Below, piece after piece: positions 1-8,203 of a stretch of 64,000 bases of DNA. Source of the DNA: Leuconostoc gasicomitatum LMG 18811 (GTDB lineage: Bacteria; Bacillota; Bacilli; Lactobacillales; Lactobacillaceae). Numbering within the stretch: position 1 is the first letter of the stretch; each line of letters opens with the position of its first letter. The stretch spans positions 248,001 through 312,000 of the forward strand of contig NC_014319.1 in NCBI RefSeq assembly GCF_000196855.1, read 5' to 3'. Below the pieces are notes generated by a model that searched no databases, was not told where the DNA came from, and saw only the letters and a program-made list of their open reading frames with translations. Made by a program: the position numbers and the translations under genes.

Positions 1-1
1 T

Positions 2-235
2 GGCACGCCACCAGATTTGTTAGAACCACCAACTGGCGATGCCTTTGCCTCACGTAATGAATATGCTTTAGCTATTGATTTAAAGGAAGAGCCCCCATTC
101 TTTCGGGTGAGTGATACACATTATGCAGCAACCTGGTTGCTTGATGAGCGTGCTCCCAAAGTGACGCCGCCTGAACAAATTCAAAAGCGTTGGGAAAGAT
201 GGCGAGAAATTCAAGGACAGGAGGCTCAATCATGA
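2..235 (+). CDS. oppD: Oligopeptide ABC transporter ATP-binding protein OppD, C-terminal fragment
   Basis: Only the last 77 codons lie in the window; the gene enters from the left edge. The visible part begins with the motif GTPPDLLEPPTGDAFASRN, typical of the C-terminal oligopeptide/dipeptide-transporter domain that follows the ATPase core in OppD/DppD proteins. The ATPase motifs are off the window. OppD is one of the two ATPases that energise peptide uptake at the inner face of the membrane. The stop codon overlaps the ATG of oppF by four bases (ATGA), so the two are translationally coupled. Family assignment is firm; peptide preference cannot be read from this fragment. Confidence 0.88.
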   Translation, partial: GTPPDLLEPPTGDAFASRNEYALAIDLKEEPPFFRVSDTHYAATWLLDERAPKVTPPEQIQKRWERWREIQGQEAQS

Positions 236-1170
236 CGGAAGAGACACCGAAGAAGTTAGTTGAGCTTAAAGATTTGCAACTTTATTTTAATAAAGGGAAG
301 GCTAATGAAGTTCGCGCCATTGACCATGTCACTTTTGATATTTACGAAGGTGAAATATTTGGTTTAGTTGGCGAATCAGGTTCTGGTAAGACAACAATTG
401 GTCGGACAATTTTAAAATTGCATGAACCAACTGCTGGTAAAATACTGTTTAATGGTGAAGATGTCACTCACTTGAAAGGCAAAGCATTATTAGAATTTCG
501 TAAAAATGCGCAAATGATTTTTCAAGATCCACAAGCAAGTTTAAATGGACGTATGAAAGTACGTGACATCATTGCTGAAGGTATTGATATCAATAAACTG
601 GCTAAAGATAGAACAGATCGCGATAATAAAGTACAACAATTATTAAAATTGGTTGGCTTAAATGAAGACCATGCAACGCGTTATCCACATGAATTTTCAG
701 GGGGTCAAAGGCAACGAATCGGGATTGCACGGGCATTAGCAGTCGATCCTCAATTCATTATAGCTGATGAACCCATTTCAGCGCTGGATGTTTCTATCCA
801 AGCTCAAGTTGTTAATTTAATGAAAGAGTTACAGAAGAGACATTCATTAACTTATCTCTTCATTGCCCATGATTTATCAATGGTAAAGTATATTTCTGAT
901 CGTATTGGCGTTATGCATTGGGGTAAATTATTAGAGATTGGAACGGCTGACGCTGTATACAATCATCCACTGCATCCGTATACTAAGAGTTTATTATCAG
1001 CGATTCCTGTACCAGATCCAGAAGTCGAGAGTCTCAGGCAACACGTTGAGTATGATACAACAGTTGAAACAGATGGTAAAGAACGGCATATGATTGAAGC
1101 AAATCCAGGCCATTTTGTTTTGGCAACAGATGAAGAAGTTGCTTTATATAAATTACAACAAAATAAATAA
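232..1170 (+). CDS. oppF: Oligopeptide ABC transporter ATP-binding protein OppF
   Basis: A 312-residue ABC ATPase, partner of OppD in oligopeptide import. Walker A (GESGSGKTT) is near residues 47-55, the signature FSGGQRQR near 155, and Walker B FIIADEPISALD near 180; the C-terminal peptide-transporter extension is present (HPYTKSLLSAIPVPDP). An in-frame ATG at 190 exists, but the ATG at 232 is chosen because it has an AGGAGG-like site (218-223) at proper distance and gives the usual N-terminus. It overlaps the oppD stop by four bases. A Rho-independent terminator follows at once, so this is the last gene of the opp operon. Confidence 0.93.
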   Translation: MTEETPKKLVELKDLQLYFNKGKANEVRAIDHVTFDIYEGEIFGLVGESGSGKTTIGRTILKLHEPTAGKILFNGEDVTHLKGKALLEFRKNAQMIFQDPQASLNGRMKVRDIIAEGIDINKLAKDRTDRDNKVQQLLKLVGLNEDHATRYPHEFSGGQRQRIGIARALAVDPQFIIADEPISALDVSIQAQVVNLMKELQKRHSLTYLFIAHDLSMVKYISDRIGVMHWGKLLEIGTADAVYNHPLHPYTKSLLSAIPVPDPEVESLRQHVEYDTTVETDGKERHMIEANPGHFVLATDEEVALYKLQQNK

Positions 1171-1176
1171 ATCATT

Positions 1177-1216
1177 AAAAGCTGTCATGAATTTTTACAT
1201 CTATGACAGCTTTTAT
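1177..1216 (+). terminator. Terminator after oppF
   Basis: Twelve-base arms AAAAGCTGTCAT (1177-1188) and ATGACAGCTTTT (1203-1214) form a perfect stem seven bases after the oppF stop. The T-rich 3' arm ends the opp transcript; the A-rich 5' arm would allow action in both directions. Confidence 0.85.
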
Positions 1217-1291
1217 ATTGCACAACATCATGAAATTAAAATGAAAAATGTGTATAATTAGTGTGAGTTATTAATGAGAAAGTAGGGTAAT

Positions 1292-3184
1292 ATGGTACGA
1301 TTACAAGATGATTTTTTCGAAGCAATTAATGGTGATTGGGAGAAGACAGCAGTTATTCCTAATGATAAACCACGAACAGGTGGTTTTAGCGACTTGTCTG
1401 ATGAAATTGAACAATGGTTGATGACAACGACAGCAAAATGGCAAAATGGTGATATGATACCAGAATCGCCGATTTTGAAAAATTTTGTTGCGTATCATCG
1501 TTTAACTATTGATACCAAGACACGGGATGAATTAGGGACATCACCTGTGCAACCATTGATTAAAAAGTATCAAAGCTATACCTCGTTTGCGGATTTTGCA
1601 AGTCATATTGTTGAACTAGAAAAGTCAGGGTTTCCTAATGCCTTACCGTTAGGTGTTGAACCGGATTTCAAAGATGCGCAAACAAATGTTTTATGGGCTG
1701 GGGCTTTAAGCATTCTTTTGCCAGATACAACCTACTATGAAAAGGATCATGCACAAGGCAAAATATTGTTGGCTAAGTTTCGTGAGGAACAAGAAAGTCT
1801 GTTACCACATTTTGGTTTCTCAAAATCTGAAACAACTGAATTAATTGATCAGTATCTAGCACTTGATGCACGTGCTGCCAATGTGGTGTTGAGCCAAGAA
1901 GAAAATCATGAGTACGCTAAGTTATACCATCCATATGACTGGCAGCAATTTACCAATTTGGCACCAGAATTACCACTCAATGATATTCTAACTGAACTAA
2001 TTGGACAAAAACCAGATAAAATTATTGTACCAGAAGAACGTTTTTGGGCTGCAGCTGATCAATTTTATTCAGAAAAAGCTTGGCCATTATTGAAGGCGTA
2101 TCTCATTGTAACGGTCGCTAATCAATTTACCAGTTATTTATCTGACGAATTGCGTGTGCTAGGTGGTCAATATCAACGTGAATTGACCGGATTGCCAGAA
2201 GCCATGGCTTCTCAAAAGGCGGCTGTATATCTGGCCGCACAGCCATTTAACCAAGCAATTGGCGTTTATTATGCACAAGATAATTTTTCACCAGCAGCTA
2301 AAATAGATGTTGAACATAAAGTGGCAACAATGATTGATGTTTTCAAACAACGTTTGCAATCTAATCAGTGGCTGGATGATGCAACACGTCAAAAAGCCAT
2401 TATCAAACTTAATACAATCGTACCTCACATTGGCTATCCAGAGAAACTGCCAGAGCGTTTGTACAAAAAAATAGTGCACCCTGGCATGACTTTATTTGAC
2501 ACAGCGACACAATTTAGACAAATTGAAATTGCACATACATGGGCACAGTGGCATCAACCAGTTGACCGTAGCGAATGGCATATGCCAGCACATTTAGTCA
2601 ATGCGTATTATGATCCACAACAAAATCAAATTGTTTTTCCAGCGGCTATTTTACAAGCACCATTTTACAGTTTGAAACAATCATCATCAGCTAACTATGG
2701 TGGTATCGGCGCGGTGATTGCACATGAAATTTCTCATGCATTTGATACGAACGGGGCATCATTTGATGAATATGGTAGTTTAAATAATTGGTGGACAACG
2801 GCTGATTTTTCAGCGTTTAAATTGCGTACAGATAAAATCGTCAAACAATTCGATGGTCTAGATTCATATGGTGCCAAAGTGAATGGCAAGCTAACTGTAT
2901 CTGAAAATGTTGCGGATTTGGGTGGCTTAGCTGCAGCATTAGCAGCTGCTAAATTAGATTCAGATTTCTCGGCAACAGCCTTTTTTGAGAGTTGGGCAAC
3001 AATTTGGCGTATGAAAGCACGTCCAGAATATATGCGTTTATTGGCTGCGTCTGACCCCCATGGGCCAGCAGCACTACGTGTTAATGTACAAGTGAAAAAT
3101 TTTGATGAATTCTTTGATGCATTTGATGTGAGACCTGATGACAAAATGTGGCTAGCTTCAAATGATCGCGTGCAGATTTGGTAA
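1292..3184 (+). CDS. pepO: M13-family zinc endopeptidase PepO
   Basis: A 630-residue neprilysin-like metallopeptidase of the length usual for lactic PepO. The zinc site is visible as HEISH (His478, Glu479, His482) and as ENVADLGG (Glu538 third ligand, Asp542). There is no signal peptide, so it acts in the cytoplasm and cuts oligopeptides brought in by Opp transporters; the neighbouring oppDF genes fit that role. The C-terminus NDRVQIW matches the conserved end of the family. A TATAAT box at 1253-1258 precedes the gene, and AAAGTAGGG lies just before the ATG. Monocistronic by its position after the opp terminator. Confidence 0.95.
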   Translation: MVRLQDDFFEAINGDWEKTAVIPNDKPRTGGFSDLSDEIEQWLMTTTAKWQNGDMIPESPILKNFVAYHRLTIDTKTRDELGTSPVQPLIKKYQSYTSFADFASHIVELEKSGFPNALPLGVEPDFKDAQTNVLWAGALSILLPDTTYYEKDHAQGKILLAKFREEQESLLPHFGFSKSETTELIDQYLALDARAANVVLSQEENHEYAKLYHPYDWQQFTNLAPELPLNDILTELIGQKPDKIIVPEERFWAAADQFYSEKAWPLLKAYLIVTVANQFTSYLSDELRVLGGQYQRELTGLPEAMASQKAAVYLAAQPFNQAIGVYYAQDNFSPAAKIDVEHKVATMIDVFKQRLQSNQWLDDATRQKAIIKLNTIVPHIGYPEKLPERLYKKIVHPGMTLFDTATQFRQIEIAHTWAQWHQPVDRSEWHMPAHLVNAYYDPQQNQIVFPAAILQAPFYSLKQSSSANYGGIGAVIAHEISHAFDTNGASFDEYGSLNNWWTTADFSAFKLRTDKIVKQFDGLDSYGAKVNGKLTVSENVADLGGLAAALAAAKLDSDFSATAFFESWATIWRMKARPEYMRLLAASDPHGPAALRVNVQVKNFDEFFDAFDVRPDDKMWLASNDRVQIW

Positions 3185-3304
3185 GGCCATTTGCTATAGG
3201 TCATATAATTTTGAATGATTTTGTCCATAAAAATCAGTAGATTCATTGTTATAGTCCTATATCGTGTATAATAGTAGTTTATTATACTTTTTAGGGGAAA
3301 AAGA

Positions 3305-5041
3305 ATGCGTTGGATAAAAAAAATAACTTGGTGGCAATTACTGCTTATATTCTTAATTTTGGCCATTGCAAGCATGGGACCACAAATTGTTAAACAGACA
3401 ATGTATATGAATTCATGGGATGTGCCTTTTCACTTATCTCGGATGTATGAATTAACGAAGGGGTTCGAGAACGGAAAATGGCTACCTGACATTTCAGCAT
3501 ACACCTTTGGTCAAAATGGTTATGGCGTGAATTTATTTTATGGCTATTCCTTCACATATCTCGTAGCATTGATTTATTTTTGGACACATCAGGCGATAAC
3601 CGCTGTACTTGCTGGGTATATCATATTATTAACTACTGCTATGGGGTTAAACTATTATGCTGGGTCATTATTTTTCACGGGTGGTCGTTCAAAGTTAAAG
3701 TCTTTTGCTTTTAGTACATTATATGTACTAGCACCTGTCACATTTGGTCAAATAAAGGTACGAGGATTGCCTGGCGAACTTATTGGTATTTTACTATTTC
3801 CAGCTGTATTAGCTGCCTTTTACGCCATCATGTTTACGGCGCGGAAAAGTTGGGTTTTTGCCAGTATCGTAAGTACAATAACCGTGACTAATCATGTGTT
3901 GTCTGCACTTTTACTTCTCATTGTGCTGACAATAATGTTTATTGTATTTTTGTATAAAAAACAAGCGACAACAGGGAAATTATGGCAGTTAGTTAAAGCT
4001 GGTATACTAACACTGTTACTGTCTGCTTTTTATGTTATGCCGTTTATTCAACAGATTTTATCAGACAAAATTGCCGGCGCGAACGTTTTTTTTCAGGCAA
4101 CCAGTGTTTGGGATTCGATTTCATCGTCAATTAGTAATCAAGCAACGTTAAATTGGACCGCAATACCTGTTGGTGTTTTTGTATTCGTGATGAGCATTGT
4201 GGTTGTATTAGGGTTATTATACACGCGATCATTTTCTAATCACGTTCAGATAATTGGTGGTTGGTTAGCAATTAGCCTGATTGCAATTTTTTACACACCA
4301 ATAGAAATTTTAACTAAAACACCATTGCATGTCTTTCAAATGATGGGACGTTTTTATCCAATTATTATGTTGTTAGGACTGTTGTTTGTTATTGAGGGAC
4401 TGGAAAAATTTAGTGAGATAGGCCTATTAAAACAGAAAACTGTTGGTTGGTTATTTGTGACAGGGATTGTATTGGCGATATTTAGCGCTTGGAAAATGCA
4501 AGTAACAACTTATTATAATGGCGGTTCAGCAAATATTGCTAATTATCAAGTTGGCAAAAAGCAATTACCAAAAACAGTTTCTAATGCTGATTTTGACTAC
4601 CAAATTCAGCATTATTATCAATTGCCTTTGGGTAGTAAAGATTATTTAGGGCAAGGACGTGTTAAATTTGTCAACAATTATCAAGTAGGAAGTTGGGGAG
4701 ATAATAGAGATGCCAAACGCATTTACATTGACGGGAAACTAAGTTCTTTGCAATTGACACATAAGGGCTATGTCTTTACAGTGGCGAATGTGCCGACATC
4801 AGCTAAGCAAGTGCTGTTACCGATGACAAATTATAAGGGTTGGCAAGTTATTGGGGCTAATAATAAAATATTGCCTATAACAACGATTAAAGGCAAAATG
4901 GCAGTTGATCCGAAAGGAAACCGTACACTTCACCTCACATATCATAAAACATTGCTCCATCGTGTCGCTATTATGGTATCCGCAATCAGTGTTGTTGTAT
5001 TGTTAGTTGTCGGATTGATGACATACTTTAAAAGACGTTAA
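3305..5041 (+). CDS. Large polytopic membrane protein of unknown function
   Basis: A 578-residue protein with a hydrophobic N-terminal segment (residues 10-30), a run of transmembrane helices over residues 80-400, a soluble stretch near residues 410-550 and a last helix close to the C-terminus ending in YFKRR. The early lumenal-type loop (NSWDVPFHLSRMYEL) and overall layout resemble GT-C/YfhO-like membrane proteins, which suggests a lipid-linked sugar transferase or related role, but I see no diagnostic motif and do not assign an activity. A TATAAT at 3267-3272 and AGGGGAAA before the ATG support independent expression. Confidence is high that it is a gene, low on function. Confidence 0.8.
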   Translation: MRWIKKITWWQLLLIFLILAIASMGPQIVKQTMYMNSWDVPFHLSRMYELTKGFENGKWLPDISAYTFGQNGYGVNLFYGYSFTYLVALIYFWTHQAITAVLAGYIILLTTAMGLNYYAGSLFFTGGRSKLKSFAFSTLYVLAPVTFGQIKVRGLPGELIGILLFPAVLAAFYAIMFTARKSWVFASIVSTITVTNHVLSALLLLIVLTIMFIVFLYKKQATTGKLWQLVKAGILTLLLSAFYVMPFIQQILSDKIAGANVFFQATSVWDSISSSISNQATLNWTAIPVGVFVFVMSIVVVLGLLYTRSFSNHVQIIGGWLAISLIAIFYTPIEILTKTPLHVFQMMGRFYPIIMLLGLLFVIEGLEKFSEIGLLKQKTVGWLFVTGIVLAIFSAWKMQVTTYYNGGSANIANYQVGKKQLPKTVSNADFDYQIQHYYQLPLGSKDYLGQGRVKFVNNYQVGSWGDNRDAKRIYIDGKLSSLQLTHKGYVFTVANVPTSAKQVLLPMTNYKGWQVIGANNKILPITTIKGKMAVDPKGNRTLHLTYHKTLLHRVAIMVSAISVVVLLVVGLMTYFKRR

Positions 5042-5091
5042 CAAAAAAATTTAGACCGTTTTAAAAAGTACTGCATTTAATGAGATACTTA

Positions 5092-5129
5092 AACAAAATA
5101 AATGTTCAATGCGCTGTGTTTATTTTGTT
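5092..5129 (+). terminator. AT-rich hairpin after the membrane-protein gene
   Basis: Eleven-base arms AACAAAATAAA (5092-5102) and TTTATTTTGTT (5119-5129) with a 16-base loop. It lies between the membrane gene and the tRNA pair. It has no long T run, so terminator function is plausible and not certain. Confidence 0.5.
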
Positions 5130-5216
5130 GTATCAATCTTGTGGTGCTTTTTTATGTTTTTTATAGTCTTTTTGTCGATGTAATCTGATAGAATGAATAT
5201 AAAATTTCGAAAATGC

Positions 5217-5245
5217 TTGCTAACTCTTGAGAAATTTGGTATTAT
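5217..5245 (+). promoter_or_regulatory. Promoter of the tRNA-Tyr/tRNA-Gln unit
   Basis: TTGCTA (5217-5222), 17-base spacer, TATTAT (5240-5245). A start near 5252 would place the first tRNA base about 14 bases downstream. Confidence 0.6.
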
Positions 5246-5265
5246 TATATAGTTGTTTGAGATAT

Positions 5266-5348
5266 GGGAGTGTAGCGAAGTCTGGCTAAACGCGACGGAC
5301 TGTAACTCCGTTCCTTCGGGTTCGTAGGTTCGAATCCTACCGCTCCCA
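5266..5348 (+). tRNA. tRNA-Tyr (GTA)
   Basis: An 83-base class II tRNA with a long variable arm. The acceptor arms GGGAGTG and CGCTCCC pair fully (one G-U), the anticodon loop reads CTGTAAC with anticodon GTA, and the T arm GTAGGTTCGAATCCTAC is canonical. The 3' CCA is not encoded. It is followed 39 bases later by tRNA-Gln and is probably co-transcribed with it. Confidence 0.97.
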
Positions 5349-5387
5349 TAGCCGATTTAATAGTTAACGGCTAAAAAGATTAACTAT

Positions 5388-5459
5388 TGCCCCTTCGCCA
5401 AGTGGTAAGGCAGTGGTTTTTGGTACCGCTATGCGCTGGTTCGAATCCAGCAGGGGCAA
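5388..5459 (+). tRNA. tRNA-Gln (TTG)
   Basis: A 72-base tRNA. Acceptor arms TGCCCCT and AGGGGCA pair; the anticodon stem GTGGT/ACCGC holds the loop TTTTGGT with anticodon TTG; the T arm CTGGTTCGAATCCAG is canonical. CCA is not encoded. A strong terminator follows. Confidence 0.97.
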
Positions 5460-5467
5460 TATAAATT

Positions 5468-5498
5468 AAAAAGAAATCCAATTTGGATTTCTTTTTTT
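5468..5498 (+). terminator. Terminator of the tRNA unit
   Basis: AAAAAGAAATCC (5468-5479) pairs with GGATTTCTTTTT around a five-base loop and runs into seven Ts. Confidence 0.88.
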
Positions 5499-5587
5499 GT
5501 ATGATATATTTGTGATCAAAAGATTGCTCTGAAAAGAGATGACATAAGCGTTTGACATGCTTAGTCTAAGCATCTTATTGACAAAAA

Positions 5588-5974
5588 TTAATCCGACGCC
5601 GCAAATGCTTTCCGAACATAAAGTGGTAAATTTTCATACACAAGTTTATAGGAATGCGTAATCATTTTTTCAATTTCTTGATCTGATAATTCTGATGTTG
5701 AGAGTTTTATTGTGTTCCAATGTTTTTTATTTGCATAATAACCTGCAGTAATATCAGAATATATCTCACGAAGCGCAACATTAGACTCTGGATCACCTTT
5801 TAGTGTAATAATCGATGTTTCAGATGCAGTAGGAGACAGCAATCCAAACATTTTCCCAGATAGATCAAAATAAATTATTTTCCAATCATCACGAAAATAT
5901 GCTTTGGCATGGGCTAAACTATTTCCAAAGTCTTGAAAGTGTTTTATCCGTTTAGTGACTGTTTGATTAACCAT
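5588..5974 (-). CDS. MmcQ/YjbR family protein
   Basis: A 128-residue protein with the YjbR fold signature: KAYFRDDWKIIYFDLSGKMFGLLSP in the N-terminal half and GYYANKKHWNTI followed by a C-terminal helix (residues 90-125). This family has a cyclised CyaY-like fold and was annotated as DNA-binding; its cellular role is not established. The reverse-strand ATG is preceded by AAAGGACA, and a reverse TATAAT lies at 6008-6013. It converges with the tRNA unit and is divergent from the SUF region. Function is inferred from family only. Confidence 0.85.
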   Translation of the reverse strand: MVNQTVTKRIKHFQDFGNSLAHAKAYFRDDWKIIYFDLSGKMFGLLSPTASETSIITLKGDPESNVALREIYSDITAGYYANKKHWNTIKLSTSELSDQEIEKMITHSYKLVYENLPLYVRKAFAASD

Positions 5975-6284
5975 AAGTGAGTGTCCTTTGACCGCTAGTT
6001 TATGTTTATTATATCAAATTAAAAAATGAATAAATGTTGAAAATTTAAAATCTAGGCCAGCAAAAATAGTGTCATTTATCATCACCATTCAGTTTTATAG
6101 TTCTGAGTATGCTACTAATAAAAGTAGGTAAATCATAATAGAAAAAGTGTTCAAAAATAATAAAATTGTTAATTAATTTGACCAGAATCATAAGGTATTA
6201 TAACAAGTTTTAGAATGCGATAAAACATTTTGGCAATGGATGAATCTCAAAAATGATCAATTTAATTAAAAGTGCTAAAAAAAT
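5975..6284. other. Intergenic region between yjbR and the SUF leader promoter
   Basis: AT-rich DNA holding the reverse promoter region of the YjbR gene (TATAAT on the minus strand at 6008-6013). A weak forward TTGACC (6178-6183) is followed by TATAAC (6199-6204) at a 15-base spacing. No protein gene or RNA gene is supported here. Confidence 0.5.
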
Positions 6285-6313
6285 TTGACATAATAATGTT
6301 TTTCTATTAGAAT
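6285..6313 (+). promoter_or_regulatory. Promoter of the SUF leader
   Basis: TTGACA (6285-6290), exactly 17 bases, TAGAAT (6308-6313). Transcription should begin near 6320, about 30 bases ahead of the leader-peptide ATG and about 240 bases ahead of the regulator gene. No convincing promoter lies between the last hairpin (ends 6523) and the regulator, so this is the likely start of the SUF transcript. Confidence 0.7.
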
Positions 6314-6348
6314 CAATATATATCATATAAAAAATAGAAGAAAATAAA

Positions 6349-6411
6349 ATGAAAATAACAATAAAAAAATCAAATAATTTTGCCATCGTTAACCTACTGC
6401 TCATCTGTTGA
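6349..6411 (+). CDS. Putative leader peptide of the SUF operon (20 residues)
   Basis: A 20-codon ORF whose tail reads AIVNLLLIC followed by TGA; six of its last nine residues are Ile, Val or Leu, and the last is Cys. Codons Leu16-Leu17 lie inside the 5' arm of the first hairpin, as in amino-acid attenuators. The ribosome site is weak (AGAAG about eight bases upstream of the ATG). It sits about 30 bases after a good promoter and ahead of three hairpins with alternative pairings. This is a prediction from sequence; no homologous leader was looked up. The minus-strand ORF over the same bases has no comparable support. Confidence 0.6.
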   Translation: MKITIKKSNNFAIVNLLLIC

Positions 6412-6526
6412 TTAGTAGGCTAATTTTTGTGACTGTCTACTAAAATTTTTCAATTTAGTGGACAGTTGGTAATGTAGTTAAAAAGTGCAGACCAACTGTG
6501 AAAACAGTTGGTCTGCACTTTTTAAA
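6389..6526 (+). promoter_or_regulatory. Putative transcription attenuator of the SUF operon
   Basis: Three hairpins in series: 6389-6398 with 6414-6423 (one mismatch), 6432-6444 with 6454-6466 (13 pairs), and 6480-6499 with 6504-6523 (20 perfect pairs, GAAA loop, T run). Alternative pairs also exist: 6412-6420 with 6435-6443 (nine pairs, one G-U) and 6462-6470 with 6491-6499 (nine pairs). A ribosome stalled on the Leu codons of the leader would cover segment 1, favour 2:3 and 4:5, and so break the final terminator. This is the classical leader-peptide attenuator logic, inferred from pairing alone. Confidence 0.62.
6480..6526 (+). terminator. Perfect 20-bp terminator hairpin ahead of the SUF regulator
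   Basis: Perfect 20-base arms at 6480-6499 and 6504-6523 around a GAAA tetraloop; the 3' arm ends in five Ts. It stands 34 bases before the regulator ATG, so expression of the regulator and suf genes needs read-through or antitermination unless an unseen promoter exists in that gap. Confidence 0.8.
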
Positions 6527-6557
6527 TAGAAAAATATAAGCTATTAAAGAGGTCAAA

Positions 6558-7400
6558 ATGATTAATGTAGAAAAATTTATTCATACACGCAAACGTTTGA
6601 AAATGTCACAAATGTCACTTTGCATCAATATTTGCACGCAGGCTACTTTGTCTAAATTTGAAAAACATAGACAAGTGCCAGCGGTTGATATTATGATCTT
6701 ACTATGTGAACGCTTAGGATTAACGCTCAACGATATTTTTCCAATTCATGTGACACTAAAAACAACATCTAATGAACAGGTTCTAGCACTTGCCATGAAA
6801 GCGCTGTTTTATCAAAATCTAGTAAAATATCATCAGCTGATGACACAAGTTGACATCGATAACCTACTGGATTCAGAGCAAAGCACTTATCAATTGTTAC
6901 AATATTTTTCATTAGTTTTTTTTCAGAAAAATGATGTAAAAGCAACAAAATTACTCAAAAAAATTGATGTTTCACAATTTAGTCAACTACAACAATTATT
7001 ATTTTATGCGATAACTATCCATTATTATTACCAACAAGGCTTTTTTAATGAAGCAGAAAAAATATTTGATGATGTCTGGCGGCATCAGAAAAACCTAATG
7101 GTAGCAGATAGATCGGGTTTTCAAGCAGCAATAATCTATTTATTAGCACAGTATCAAATGTCGCTTAAAAACTATAAATATGCTATGATGTTGGCAACTT
7201 ATGGAATTAATTTCACAAATGATAGTGATAGCACTTATTTTTTAGAAAATTTATTTTGGTTACTGATAGAAGCTGGCGACATATGGCATAATCAACATTT
7301 TATTGTCAATGAAATGATTAATAATGTCCGTATGATTGCAAAATTTCATAAAAATGAAAGTATGCTGAATAAAATTAATCAGCGAAAAAAGGATATATAA
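6558..7400 (+). CDS. XRE-type regulator with TPR-like C-terminal domain, first gene of the SUF operon
   Basis: A 280-residue protein. Residues 5-60 form an XRE helix-turn-helix (RKRLKMSQMSL...TLSKFEKHRQVP), and the remainder is helical and tetratricopeptide-like, the arrangement of Rgg/PlcR-type regulators. Its only three cysteines (22, 26, 50) all fall in the DNA-binding domain; Cys26 and Cys50 are at sites where this family often has Cys, so metal or redox sensing is only a possibility. The stop codon is one base before the sufC ATG, so it is almost surely co-transcribed and probably regulates the suf genes. The ribosome site is AAGAGGT. The ligand is unknown. Confidence 0.85.
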   Translation: MINVEKFIHTRKRLKMSQMSLCINICTQATLSKFEKHRQVPAVDIMILLCERLGLTLNDIFPIHVTLKTTSNEQVLALAMKALFYQNLVKYHQLMTQVDIDNLLDSEQSTYQLLQYFSLVFFQKNDVKATKLLKKIDVSQFSQLQQLLFYAITIHYYYQQGFFNEAEKIFDDVWRHQKNLMVADRSGFQAAIIYLLAQYQMSLKNYKYAMMLATYGINFTNDSDSTYFLENLFWLLIEAGDIWHNQHFIVNEMINNVRMIAKFHKNESMLNKINQRKKDI

Positions 7401-7401
7401 T

Positions 7402-8202
7402 ATGACAACATTAAAAGTAGATAATTTACATGTTTCGGTGGCAGGTAAAGAAATTTTAAAAGGCCTTGATTTAATTGTTAATACAGGTGAAATACATGCA
7501 ATTATGGGTCCCAATGGTACCGGAAAATCAACGTTATCGCAAACAATTATGGGACATCCCGCATACCAAGTGACCCAAGGCAATATTTACATTGACGGTC
7601 AAAATTTAGCTGAAATGTCAGTTGACGCACGCGCACGCGCGGGATTATTTTTGGCTATGCAGTACCCCTCAGAAATTCAAGGTGTCACTAATACTGAATT
7701 TATGCGTGCGGCAATTAATGCGCGACGCCCTGAAGATGATCAAATTAGTGTGATGTCATTTATTGAAAAGCTAGATGAAAAACGTGAATTTTTGGCTATG
7801 ACTGAAGAAATGGCGGAACGTTATCTAAATGAGGGATTTTCTGGTGGCGAAAAAAAGCGAAATGAAATTTTACAGATGATGATGATTCAACCACAAATTG
7901 CTATTTTGGATGAAATTGATTCTGGATTAGATATTGATGCCTTAAAAGTTGTTTCACGTGGTGTTAATAGTATGCGTTCTAATGAATTCGGGGCACTGAT
8001 GATTACACACTATCAACGTTTGCTTGACTACATTGTACCTGATTTTGTTCATGTGATGATGGACGGTAAAATTGTAAAAACAGGCGATGCCAACTTAGCC
8101 AAAAAATTGGAGGCTGAGGGGTACGCAGGATTGCGAGATGAACTTGGTTTGGATGTTCACCTGACAGACGAAGAAACAAATTCGTATTTTGTGGAGGGTT
8201 AA
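7402..8202 (+). CDS. sufC: Fe-S cluster assembly ATPase SufC
   Basis: A 266-residue ABC-type ATPase of the SufBCD scaffold. Walker A is GPNGTGKST (residues 37-45), the signature is the SufC-specific FSGGEKKRNEILQM, and Walker B is IAILDEIDSGLDIDALK. SufC hydrolyses ATP to drive Fe-S assembly on the SufB-SufD heterodimer in the cytoplasm. It follows the regulator stop by one base and is followed by sufD after one base, giving the order CDSUB usual in Gram-positive SUF operons. N-terminal sequence and length are standard. Confidence 0.97.
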   Translation: MTTLKVDNLHVSVAGKEILKGLDLIVNTGEIHAIMGPNGTGKSTLSQTIMGHPAYQVTQGNIYIDGQNLAEMSVDARARAGLFLAMQYPSEIQGVTNTEFMRAAINARRPEDDQISVMSFIEKLDEKREFLAMTEEMAERYLNEGFSGGEKKRNEILQMMMIQPQIAILDEIDSGLDIDALKVVSRGVNSMRSNEFGALMITHYQRLLDYIVPDFVHVMMDGKIVKTGDANLAKKLEAEGYAGLRDELGLDVHLTDEETNSYFVEG

Positions 8203-8203
8203 T

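Noticed and set aside
2734-3375. 213-codon ORF on the minus strand over the end of pepO
   Set aside because: Antisense shadow of the conserved PepO zinc-site region; no domain and no ribosome site.
6210-6404. 64-codon hydrophobic ORF on the minus strand
   Set aside because: Lies antisense to the SUF promoter and leader peptide; ribosome site is weak and the hydrophobic character follows from AT-rich DNA.
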